A DNA stretch of 64,000 nucleotides. Origin: Erwinia typographi (lineage in GTDB: Bacteria; Pseudomonadota; Gammaproteobacteria; Enterobacterales; Enterobacteriaceae). The DNA lies in NCBI RefSeq assembly GCF_000773975.1, contig NZ_JRUQ01000045.1, forward strand, positions 107,621 to 171,620, read 5' to 3'. Each line of letters begins with the position of its first letter. Position 1 is the first letter of the stretch. Under the pieces are notes generated by a model. That model worked only from the letters and a program-made list of their open reading frames with translations. It had not been told where the DNA came from and did not search any database. This document shows positions 17,019 through 24,510 of this stretch, one piece after another. The position numbers and the translations under genes were made by a program.

Positions 17019-17351
17019 ATGCTGTTTTTCAAGACAACCTGTCTGTTTTTTATCACCGCGCTGGCGGAAATCATTGGCTGCTTTTTGCCGTGGCTGTGGC
17101 TGAAAAAGGGCGGATCGGTGCTGCTTTTGCTGCCCGCAGCCGCCAGCCTGGCGCTCTTCGTCTGGTTGTTGACCCTTCATCCGGCAGCCAGCGGCAGGGT
17201 TTATGCGGCCTATGGCGGGGTCTACGTGGTCACCGCGCTGATCTGGCTACGCCTGGTGGATGGCGTCAGGCTAAGCCATTATGACTGGCTTGGGGCGGCA
17301 ATCGCGTTTTGCGGAATGCTGATTATTGTCGCCGGTTGGGGAAGGGCGTAA
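17019..17351 (+). CDS. ynfA: UPF0060 small membrane protein YnfA
   Basis: A 110-residue inner-membrane protein with four helices. It carries the UPF0060 signatures [29 protein letters not shown] and [13 protein letters not shown]. coli and Shigella YnfA are regarded as small-multidrug-resistance-like transporters, so an efflux role is plausible but unproved here. Tyr and Trp positions of the family are intact. It is divergent from ynfB. Confidence 0.92.
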   Translation: MLFFKTTCLFFITALAEIIGCFLPWLWLKKGGSVLLLLPAAASLALFVWLLTLHPAASGRVYAAYGGVYVVTALIWLRLVDGVRLSHYDWLGAAIAFCGMLIIVAGWGRA

Positions 17352-17360
17352 ATCAATAGC

Positions 17361-17380
17361 AGGGAGCCTGGCGGCTCCCT
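17361..17380. terminator. Hairpin between ynfA and ydfG
   Basis: An 8-bp stem AGGGAGCC/GGCTCCCT with a 4-nt loop lies between converging genes. The tail is CTC-rich and not a T-run, so it is a probable but not classic terminator. Confidence 0.5.
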
Positions 17381-17397
17381 CTCAGGCTGGCAGAGGC

Positions 17398-18144
17398 TCA
17401 GGCTTTGTGCACTTTCAATCCGGCCAGCGTCTGGCCTACCGGCATCATCTCCAGCGTGTTGATGTTGACGTGCTTCGGCAGCGTTGCCACCCAGAATACC
17501 GCTTCGGTAACATCTTCTGCCGTTAGCGGCTCCGCGCCGTCGTACACGCTGTCCGCTTTGGCATCGTCGCCCTTAAAACGCACGTTGGAAAACTCCGTGC
17601 CGCCCACCAGGCCTGGCTCAATGTCGGTCACCCGCAGCGCTGTGCCGTGTAAATCGGTACGCAGATTCAGGCTGAACTGGCGTACGAACGCTTTGGTTGC
17701 GCCGTAGACGTTGCCGCCCGCATAGGGCCAACTGCCGGCAATCGAGCCAATATTAATAATGTGGCCAACGTTTCTTTCCACCATTGCAGGCAGCACCGCG
17801 CGGGTCATGTAAACCAGCCCTTTGTTGTTGGTGTCGATCATCGCTTCCCAGTCATCGATATTCGCTTTGTGCGCCGGTTCAATTCCCAGCGCCAGGCCAG
17901 CATTGTTCACCAGCACATCAATATTGCGCCAGTCGTCAGGCAGGCTTGTCAGCGCTTCTTCAATGCCCGCGCGGTTGCGCACGTCCAGTTGCAGAGTGAA
18001 AAGGGCGTCACCCAACTCCTCTTTCAGCGCCTGCAGACGCTCCTGACGGCGGCCGATAGCAATAACTTTATGTCCCTGGGCAATGAAGCGGCGGGTAATG
18101 CTTTCGCCAAAGCCCGCGGTGGCGCCGGTAACAAATACGATCAT
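17398..18144 (-). CDS. ydfG: NADP-dependent 3-hydroxy acid dehydrogenase YdfG
   Basis: A 248-residue SDR, the same length as E. coli YdfG, starting at the ATG at 18144 behind GAGGAAC. The cofactor motif is TGATAGFG, followed by NNAG and the catalytic YGATK. Long identical stretches such as IDTNNKGLVYMTRAVLP and SLNLRTDLHGTA make the orthology firm. The E. coli enzyme oxidises L-serine, L-allo-threonine and 3-hydroxy acids and also reduces malonic semialdehyde. In E. coli ydfG is divergent from dcp; here the guaD-xdhABC block separates them. Confidence 0.95.
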   Translation of the reverse strand: MIVFVTGATAGFGESITRRFIAQGHKVIAIGRRQERLQALKEELGDALFTLQLDVRNRAGIEEALTSLPDDWRNIDVLVNNAGLALGIEPAHKANIDDWEAMIDTNNKGLVYMTRAVLPAMVERNVGHIINIGSIAGSWPYAGGNVYGATKAFVRQFSLNLRTDLHGTALRVTDIEPGLVGGTEFSNVRFKGDDAKADSVYDGAEPLTAEDVTEAVFWVATLPKHVNINTLEMMPVGQTLAGLKVHKA

Positions 18145-18217
18145 CTCACTGTTCCTCAACATATTTTGGGTTTCCGTCACCATACCACTTCCCTCCGGAG
18201 CTGATAAGGACGAAAAG

Positions 18218-18316
18218 GTGATGATTTATCAACGCGCACGCGTTGCACGGGAGTGGTGCGCCTTCACGTTAATTTGCTTTCTTTTAGTGCGTCTGTTTCG
18301 CGCAATCCTTATTTAA
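18218..18316 (+). CDS. Possible small membrane protein, 32 codons, divergent from ydfG
   Basis: A short open frame starts at GTG 18218 (7 bases after AAGGA) or ATG 18221 and ends with TAA at 18314-18316. The peptide begins MIYQRARVAREW and continues with a hydrophobic run ending LLVRLFRAILI, so it looks like a single membrane-spanning peptide with a cationic start. It lies in the divergent ydfG/guaD control region. The next micro-ORF has its ribosome site overlapping this stop. I do not recognise the family. It may simply be a chance frame. Confidence 0.3.
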   Translation: MMIYQRARVAREWCAFTLICFLLVRLFRAILI

Positions 18317-18327
18317 GGAGGGCAAAG

Positions 18328-18360
18328 ATGGAATTGTTTCTCAAGGCAACCGTTTGCTAG
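18328..18360 (+). CDS. Possible 10-residue leader peptide with a near-perfect ribosome site
   Basis: TAAGGAGGG (18314-18322) lies 5 bases before an ATG that opens the frame MELFLKATVC, ending at TAG 18358-18360. Such a strong ribosome site before a 10-codon frame suggests a leader peptide or a decayed gene start. The last codons overlap the first LacI-type box. guaD begins 192 bp further on. Confidence 0.3.
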   Translation: MELFLKATVC

Positions 18361-18389
18361 TACATGCAATCGGTTGCGCATTCGATTGC
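18344..18389. promoter_or_regulatory. Cluster of three LacI/PurR-type palindromes upstream of guaD
   Basis: Three boxes of the form GCAN-N-CG-N-NTGC occur in 46 bp: GCAACCGTTTGC (18346-18357), GCAATCGGTTGC (18366-18377) and GCATTCGATTGC (18378-18389). Central CG steps are 20 and 12 bp apart. The pattern is that of PurR and related LacI-family repressors. PurR uses hypoxanthine or guanine as corepressor, which fits a guanine-degradation operon, although the logic would then need activation or another family member. Confidence 0.55.
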
Positions 18390-18421
18390 TGGCATAATAA
18401 CGATAACAGGTGAATGGATTG

Positions 18422-18437
18422 ATCATAAACGTATGAT
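18422..18437. promoter_or_regulatory. Inverted repeat upstream of guaD
   Basis: ATCATA-AACG-TATGAT is a perfect 6-bp-arm repeat in the AT-rich guaD promoter region, 116 bp before the start. It is a candidate site for a second regulator. The rest of the 18145-18552 spacer is AT-rich leader without further structure that I can name. Confidence 0.4.
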
Positions 18438-18552
18438 TTATATCGATAAATATTAGTATCTTTAACTGGCATAACAATTGCTATTTGTAATAAAGGTTTT
18501 CACCTGCAATAACAAATAGAGTGAGTAAAAAATTTACTCCCAAGGAATCGCT

Positions 18553-19884
18553 ATGTCAGTGACTTATACTCAGGCTATTCGCGGAAGTTTTTTTGATATT
18601 ACCGCCGTCGTGGAGACGCCGCTGCAACTCCCCGACTATGCCCGCTACATTGAAGACGGCCTGCTGCTACTGAACGGCGGCGACATCGTTTCCCTACAGA
18701 GTTGGGAAGCGGGGCGTCATCTGCTGGCCGATCGGTCCAGCGTGCTGGATTATCGCGGCAAGCTTATCGTTCCAGGGTTTGTCGATACCCATATCCATTA
18801 TCCGCAGACAGAGATGATCGCCGCCTATGGCGAGCAGCTGCTCGAATGGCTACAGCAGTATACTTTCCCGGTGGAAAGCCAGTATCACTGTCCGCAACAC
18901 TCGGCCAGAATGTCGGCCTTCTTCCTGCATCAGCTGTTAAGCAATGGCACCACAACGGCGCTGGTTTTTGGCACCGTGCATCCGGAGTCGGTTGATGCGC
19001 TATTCAGCGCCGCCGACCGCCTTGGTATGCGCCTGATTGCCGGCAAAGTGATGATGGATCGCAACGCGCCCGATTACCTGACGGAAACGCCGGAGCAGAG
19101 CTATCAGCAAACGCGCGAGCTGATTGAGCGCTGGCACAATCATGGCCGCCTGAGCTATGCGCTGACGCCACGCTTTGCCCCGACCTCTTCGCCTGAGCTG
19201 CTGGGCAAAGTTCAGCAGTTGAAAGAAGAGTACCCGGACACCTGGCTACATACCCACCTGAGCGAAAACCCGCAGGAAATTGAGTGGGTCAAATCGCTGT
19301 TCCCGGACCATAACGGCTATCTGGACGTTTACCACCAGTACCAGCTGACCGGCCGCCGCAGCGTTTTTGCCCATTGCATCCATCTTGACGAGGAAGAGTG
19401 GGACTGCCTGCACGCAACCGGTTCAGCAGTGGCGTTTTGCCCAACCTCGAACCTGTTTCTGGGCAGCGGCCTGTTCAACCTGAAAACCTGCTGGGAGAAA
19501 GGAGTAAAAATGGGGATGGGCACGGACGTGGGCGCAGGCACCACTTTCAGCATGCTGCAAACGCTGGGCGAAGCCTACAAGGTAGGGCAGCTACAGCGCT
19601 ACAGGCTGGCGGCCTGTGAAGCGTTTTATCATGCCACGTTGGGCGGCGCGCGGGCGCTGGATTTGGACAGCCGTATCGGCAGTTTCACCGCGGGTAAAGA
19701 GGCCGATTTTGTGGTGCTAGATCCTGCCGTTTCTGCCCTCCAGCAAATGCGCTTTGCCAACAGCAAGGACATCTGGGAAAAGCTGTTTGTGCTGATGACG
19801 CTGGGTGACGATCGCAATATTGCGGCAACCTGGGTGAACGGGCAGTGCGTCTGGCAGGCGCGCAGCGAGGAGAAAGCCGCATGA
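18553..19884 (+). CDS. guaD: Guanine deaminase
   Basis: A 443-residue zinc amidohydrolase that deaminates guanine to xanthine in the cytoplasm. Metal ligands are visible: H80 and H82 in FVDTHIHYPQ, the histidine of HTHLSEN, the histidine of FAHCIHL and the aspartate of MGTDVGAGTTFSML. Length matches E. coli GuaD (439). An AAGGA site precedes the ATG. The stop overlaps the xdhA start (ATGA), so product and next enzyme are made together: xanthine goes straight to XdhABC. It is first in the operon guaD-xdhA-xdhB-xdhC. Confidence 0.95.
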   Translation: MSVTYTQAIRGSFFDITAVVETPLQLPDYARYIEDGLLLLNGGDIVSLQSWEAGRHLLADRSSVLDYRGKLIVPGFVDTHIHYPQTEMIAAYGEQLLEWLQQYTFPVESQYHCPQHSARMSAFFLHQLLSNGTTTALVFGTVHPESVDALFSAADRLGMRLIAGKVMMDRNAPDYLTETPEQSYQQTRELIERWHNHGRLSYALTPRFAPTSSPELLGKVQQLKEEYPDTWLHTHLSENPQEIEWVKSLFPDHNGYLDVYHQYQLTGRRSVFAHCIHLDEEEWDCLHATGSAVAFCPTSNLFLGSGLFNLKTCWEKGVKMGMGTDVGAGTTFSMLQTLGEAYKVGQLQRYRLAACEAFYHATLGGARALDLDSRIGSFTAGKEADFVVLDPAVSALQQMRFANSKDIWEKLFVLMTLGDDRNIAATWVNGQCVWQARSEEKAA

Positions 19885-21326
19885 TTCAATTTCTACTTAA
19901 TCAGACGCTGGTCAGCGAAGAGTCTCTGGACCCCAATCTGACCGTGCTGAACTATCTTCGTGAGAACAAGCGGCGCTGCGGCACGAAAGAAGGCTGCGCC
20001 TCCGGCGACTGCGGAGCCTGCACGGTGACGCTCGGCCGGGAAGAAAACGGTGAAATGGTTTATGAAACCGCCAACAGCTGCCTCACTTTCGTCAGCAGTC
20101 TTCAGGGCAAGCAGCTGATTACCGTGGAGGATTTAAAGCAGGGCGATAAGCTGCACCCGGTCCAGCAGGCGATGGTGGATTGCCACGCCTCGCAATGCGG
20201 CTTCTGCACGCCGGGGTTTGTGATGTCGCTGTTTACTCTGCAAAAAAACAGCAGCGGCTGGCAGCATAAGCAGGCCGAGCAGGCGCTGGCGGGAAATCTG
20301 TGTCGCTGTACCGGCTATCGTCCCATCGTCGATGCCGCTCGTCAGGCCTGTGAAAAACCGCAGCCAGACAGCTTTCAGCAGCAGGCTGCCGTCACCGCCA
20401 AACGCCTCAGCGCATTGAAAAATGACGCGCTACAGACTCTGACGCAAAACGGGAATATCTGCTTCGTGCCGAAAACCGTTGCCCAACTGGCCAGCCTGCT
20501 GCAGGACAACCCTCAGGCGAAGCTGCTGGCGGGCGGCACCGATCTGGCTTTACAGGTGACGCAGCAGTACAAAGCGCTGCCGGTGATGATTGCGCTGGAG
20601 CAGGTTGACGAGCTGAAGGTTTGTCAGATTAACCCGCACGAGATTGTGCTGGGCGCCGGTGCTTCTCTGCATCGCTGCTACCAGCTGCTGGTTAGCGAGA
20701 TCCCGCAGTTTTCCGCGATGCTCGAGCGCTTTGCCTCGCTGCAAGTTCGCCATCAGGGCACGCTGGGCGGCAATATCGCCAACGGTTCGCCGATTGGCGA
20801 CACGCCGCCGATGCTGCTGGCGCTGAATGCCTCGCTGGAACTTCAGCAGGGGGCACAGATCCGTCGCCTGCCGCTGAAGGATTTTTTCCTTTCGTACCGC
20901 AAAACAGCGCTCCGGCAGGGGGAGTTTATTCGCGCGATAGTGATCCCTAAAGTGACAGGGTCACAGGTGTTTCGCGCCTGGAAGGTTTCCAAGCGACTGG
21001 AAGATGACATTTCGGCCGTATTCGCCGCGTTCCTGCTGGAGACAGACGAAGCAGGCGTGGTGACCGAAGCGCGGCTGGCGTTCGGCGGCATGGCTGAAAT
21101 TGCCCGGCGCGCCAGCTACAGCGAGCAGCAGCTGCTGGGGCAGCCGCTGACGCTGTCAACGCTGGAACAGGCCTGCGCCGCGCTGGAGCAGGACTTTAAA
21201 CCGCTGAGTGATTTCCGAGCCAGCGCGGACTATCGCCTGCAGGTTGCTAAAAACCTTTTACGCCGTTTCTACGCTTCGCGCTCGGACGAACTGTCCCTGC
21301 TGGAGGTTTCACGCTATGTCTCATAA
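19881..21326 (+). CDS. xdhA: Xanthine dehydrogenase small subunit (2Fe-2S and FAD domains)
   Basis: About 481 residues. The N-terminal plant-type ferredoxin motif KEGCASGDCGAC (C39, C44, C47, with a further Cys in NSCL) is followed by the second 2Fe-2S motif CGFCTPG...CRCTGYRP. The FAD-binding domain starts near residue 185 and contains LLAGGTDLAL and HQGTLGGNIANGSPIGD. It carries electrons from the molybdenum subunit to NAD. The start overlaps guaD by four bases and the end overlaps xdhB by 11 bases. The arrangement is the bacterial two-subunit XDH type, unlike the Rieske-type HpxDE route of Klebsiella. Confidence 0.93.
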   Translation: MIQFLLNQTLVSEESLDPNLTVLNYLRENKRRCGTKEGCASGDCGACTVTLGREENGEMVYETANSCLTFVSSLQGKQLITVEDLKQGDKLHPVQQAMVDCHASQCGFCTPGFVMSLFTLQKNSSGWQHKQAEQALAGNLCRCTGYRPIVDAARQACEKPQPDSFQQQAAVTAKRLSALKNDALQTLTQNGNICFVPKTVAQLASLLQDNPQAKLLAGGTDLALQVTQQYKALPVMIALEQVDELKVCQINPHEIVLGAGASLHRCYQLLVSEIPQFSAMLERFASLQVRHQGTLGGNIANGSPIGDTPPMLLALNASLELQQGAQIRRLPLKDFFLSYRKTALRQGEFIRAIVIPKVTGSQVFRAWKVSKRLEDDISAVFAAFLLETDEAGVVTEARLAFGGMAEIARRASYSEQQLLGQPLTLSTLEQACAALEQDFKPLSDFRASADYRLQVAKNLLRRFYASRSDELSLLEVSRYVS

Positions 21327-23685
21327 TCGACCGGTAGTTGCCGAGGAAGTGATTGCCAGACAGTACCGTGAAGGGATTCAGAGCGGCGTCGGCAAAAGCA
21401 ATAAGCATGAAAGCGCCGATAAACATGTCTCGGGCGAGGCGCTCTATATTGATGACAGGCTTGAGCTGCCGGGGATGCTGCATCTCTGCCCCAGGCTGAG
21501 CGAGCACGCGCACGCCCGCATCCTGCATATCGATGTGGAGCCTTGCTATGCCATACCGGGCGTGGTGCAGGTCCTGACCTGGCAGCAGGTTCCGGGTGAG
21601 CTGGATATTGGTCCGCTGGAGCCGGGCGATCCGCTGCTGGCGAAAGACCGGGTGGAGTATGCCGGACAGCTGGTGCTGGCGGTAGCCGCCGAAACACCGC
21701 GCGCCGCACGCCTTGCCGCTGAGGCCGCCATCATCGAGTATGAGCCTCTCACGCCGGTGCTGGAGGTGAAGGAGGCGCTGGAGAAGCAGCATTTTGTCCA
21801 GCAGCCGCACGTCCACCAGCGTGGCGATGCGCAGGCGGCGCTGGCACGAGCCGCACACCGCCTGCAAGGGGAATTCCATATTGGCGGCCAGGAGCACTTC
21901 TATCTGGAAACGCAGGTAGCGATGGTGATCCCCGGCGAAGATCGGACACTTCAGGTGTTCTCTTCCACGCAGAACCCGACGGAAGTGCAAAAGTTGGTGG
22001 CCTCGGTGATGGGCGTCACCATGAACAAAGTGACCATCGATATGCGCCGGATGGGCGGGGGCTTCGGCGGCAAAGAGACCCAGGCGGCTGGGGTCGCCTG
22101 CCTCTGCGCCGTGGCGGCCAGAATGACCAACCGGCCGGTAAAAATGCGCCTGGCGCGCCGCGACGATATGCGTATGACCGGCAAACGTCATCCGTTCTAC
22201 GTGCGCTATGACATTGGCGTGGATGACGAAGGGCGCTTCTGCGGGGTAAAAATCGACCTGGCCGGAAACTGCGGCTACTCGCTGGATCTTTCCGGCTCGA
22301 TCGTCGATCGGGCCATGTTTCACGCCGACAATGCCTATTATTTGGGCGATGCGCTGGTAACGGGCTATCGCTGCCGGACCAATACGGCTTCGAACACCGC
22401 CTACCGTGGCTTTGGCGGTCCGCAGGGCATGGTGGCGATTGAGCAGATCATGGATCACATCGCCCGCGAGCTGAAGCTGGACCCGCTGGAGGTGCGCAAG
22501 CGTAATTATTACGGCAAAGAGCAGCGCAATATCACCCATTATCATCAACAGGTTGAAGACAATCTGCTGGTCGAGATCACTGAGCAGCTGGAAACCAGCT
22601 CGTGCTATGCGGCGCGGCGCGAAGAAATCCGCGCGTTTAACGCCGCCAGCCCATTTCTGAAGCGCGGGCTGGCGCTGACGCCGGTCAAATTCGGCATCTC
22701 CTTTACCTCCAGCTTTCTGAACCAGGCCGGTGCGCTGCTGCTGATCTACACCGATGGCACCGTGCAGCTTAACCACGGCGGCACGGAGATGGGCCAGGGG
22801 CTGAATACCAAGGTGGCGCAAATCGTTGCCGAGGTGCTGCAAATCGATATTGACCAGATCCAGATTACCGCGACCGACACCGGCAAGGTGCCAAACACCT
22901 CGCCAACGGCGGCGTCCAGCGGCACCGATTTAAACGGTAAAGCCGCTCAGAATGCGGCAGAAACGCTGCGTAACCGCCTGACGGAGATGCTGTGTCAGCT
23001 GCACCAGTGCGCGGCTGAGGAGGTGAGCTTCAGCAACGGTATTGTCAGGGTAAAAGAGAAACATTTTACCTTCCCGGACGTGGCGCAGATGGCCTGGCTG
23101 AACCAGGTGCCGCTCTCCGCCACCGGCTACTACAAAGTTCCCGGCCTTCATTACGACCGTCAGGCCGGGCGCGGCACGCCGTTCTACTACTTCGCCTTTG
23201 GCGCCGCCTGCGCCGAAGTGATCATCGACACTCTGACCGGCGAATACCGCCTGCTTCGCGCCGATATTCTGCACGATGTCGGCGCCTCGCTTAATCCGGC
23301 CATTGATATTGGTCAGGTCGAGGGTGGGTTTGTGCAGGGCGTCGGCTGGCTGACCAGTGAAGAGCTGGTGTGGAACGATAAGGGGCGGCTGATGACCGAC
23401 GGGCCAGCCAGCTATAAAATCCCGGCCATCGGCGATGTGCCCGCCGACCTGAGGGTAACGCTGGTTGAAAACCGCAAAAATCCGAAGGATACCGTTTTTC
23501 ACTCTAAAGCCGTCGGCGAACCGCCGTTTATGCTGGGGATCGCCGCCTGGTGCGCCTTACAGGATGCCGTCGCCAGCGTCGGCAACTATCAGCTTCATCC
23601 GCTGCTTGACGCGCCCGCCACGCCGGAAAGGGTGTTCTGGGGGGCCAGCAAGCTTAAGGCGAAGGTGAGCGATGCGAACAGATGA
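21316..23685 (+). CDS. xdhB: Xanthine dehydrogenase large molybdopterin-binding subunit
   Basis: About 789 residues from the ATG at 21316; earlier in-frame starts would extend into xdhA coding sequence. It binds the molybdenum cofactor and hydroxylates xanthine to urate. Landmarks are GGGFGGKETQA, the substrate-binding RGFGGPQG, GGTEMGQGLNTK, and the catalytic glutamate in KAVGEPPFML near the C-terminus. It overlaps xdhA by 11 bases and xdhC by 14 bases, so all three are translationally coupled. Confidence 0.94.
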   Translation: MSHNRPVVAEEVIARQYREGIQSGVGKSNKHESADKHVSGEALYIDDRLELPGMLHLCPRLSEHAHARILHIDVEPCYAIPGVVQVLTWQQVPGELDIGPLEPGDPLLAKDRVEYAGQLVLAVAAETPRAARLAAEAAIIEYEPLTPVLEVKEALEKQHFVQQPHVHQRGDAQAALARAAHRLQGEFHIGGQEHFYLETQVAMVIPGEDRTLQVFSSTQNPTEVQKLVASVMGVTMNKVTIDMRRMGGGFGGKETQAAGVACLCAVAARMTNRPVKMRLARRDDMRMTGKRHPFYVRYDIGVDDEGRFCGVKIDLAGNCGYSLDLSGSIVDRAMFHADNAYYLGDALVTGYRCRTNTASNTAYRGFGGPQGMVAIEQIMDHIARELKLDPLEVRKRNYYGKEQRNITHYHQQVEDNLLVEITEQLETSSCYAARREEIRAFNAASPFLKRGLALTPVKFGISFTSSFLNQAGALLLIYTDGTVQLNHGGTEMGQGLNTKVAQIVAEVLQIDIDQIQITATDTGKVPNTSPTAASSGTDLNGKAAQNAAETLRNRLTEMLCQLHQCAAEEVSFSNGIVRVKEKHFTFPDVAQMAWLNQVPLSATGYYKVPGLHYDRQAGRGTPFYYFAFGAACAEVIIDTLTGEYRLLRADILHDVGASLNPAIDIGQVEGGFVQGVGWLTSEELVWNDKGRLMTDGPASYKIPAIGDVPADLRVTLVENRKNPKDTVFHSKAVGEPPFMLGIAAWCALQDAVASVGNYQLHPLLDAPATPERVFWGASKLKAKVSDANR

Positions 23686-24451
23686 CTGGATTATGGTGCT
23701 GGCGCAGCTGCGCGAGCGGCGGGAACCCTGTGTCCTGCTAACTGTTGTGGATGAAAAAGGTTCAGTGCCGCGCGATCGCGGCTGCAAAATGGTGGTTAGC
23801 GCAGCGAAAACCTGGCTGACGATTGGCGGTGGGCATCTGGAGTTCAAGTGTATTGCCGCCGCCAGGGAGATGCTGGCGGAAAGGCAGCCCCTGCCGCGCA
23901 GCGAGCAGTTTAATCTCGGCGCGCGGCTTGGGCAGTGCTGCGGGGGGATCACTACGGTACTCTTCGAACCTTTATTACAGACCCAGCCGCAAATCGTGGT
24001 GTTTGGCGCCGGGCATGTGGGGCAGGCGCTGGTCAATCTGCTGTCAACGTTACCCTGTAACGTTTTTTGGGTGGATGAACGCCGCGAGCAGTTTGCCACC
24101 GTGCCGGAAGGCGTGACCGTCTGCTGTATGGAAGATCCGACGGAGCAGGTCGGCCTGATGCCGCCTGACAGTTACTTCGTGGTGATGACCCATCATCACC
24201 CGCGAGATTTTGAGCTGTGCGAAGCGATACTGCGGCGCGGCGACTACCGCTACTTTGGCGTGATCGGCTCGCAAACCAAACGCCAGCGCTTTGATTATCG
24301 CCTGGAAGGCAAAGGCTTCAGCCGCCAGCAGCTGGAAACCATGCGCTGTCCGATTGGCCTGCCGGACGTTACTGGAAAATTGCCGGCGGAGATCGCGGTT
24401 GCCGTAGCCGGGGAAATTATTGCGACTTATCAACGGACTGATGCTGATTGA
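23672..24451 (+). CDS. xdhC: Xanthine dehydrogenase accessory protein XdhC
   Basis: A 259-residue chaperone that binds sulfurated molybdenum cofactor and inserts it into XdhB. The N-terminal XdhC/CoxI domain contains GSVPRDRGCKMVV and the GGGHLE segment, with a double cysteine in GQCCGG. The C-terminal Rossmann-like domain begins VVFGAGHVGQALV. It is the last gene of the guaD-xdhABC operon, starting inside xdhB, and is followed by a 59-bp gap to dcp, with no clear terminator between them. Confidence 0.92.
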   Translation: MRTDDWIMVLAQLRERREPCVLLTVVDEKGSVPRDRGCKMVVSAAKTWLTIGGGHLEFKCIAAAREMLAERQPLPRSEQFNLGARLGQCCGGITTVLFEPLLQTQPQIVVFGAGHVGQALVNLLSTLPCNVFWVDERREQFATVPEGVTVCCMEDPTEQVGLMPPDSYFVVMTHHHPRDFELCEAILRRGDYRYFGVIGSQTKRQRFDYRLEGKGFSRQQLETMRCPIGLPDVTGKLPAEIAVAVAGEIIATYQRTDAD

Positions 24452-24510
24452 GTTGGCTTGAACGGATTAACAGCCTATGCTGAAGGTCTACCCGCACCAG
24501 GAGATCAGCG

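Noticed and set aside
21247..22842. A 531-codon open frame on the minus strand opposite xdhB
   Set aside because: It lies wholly antisense to xdhB, which has all motifs of its family. The antisense product is His/Arg/Gln-rich with no recognisable domain, a common artefact of GC-rich codon use.
18145..24510. Genomic island or mobile element carrying guaD-xdhABC
   Set aside because: No integrase, transposase, tRNA edge, direct repeat or evident composition change was found; the block may be ancestral.
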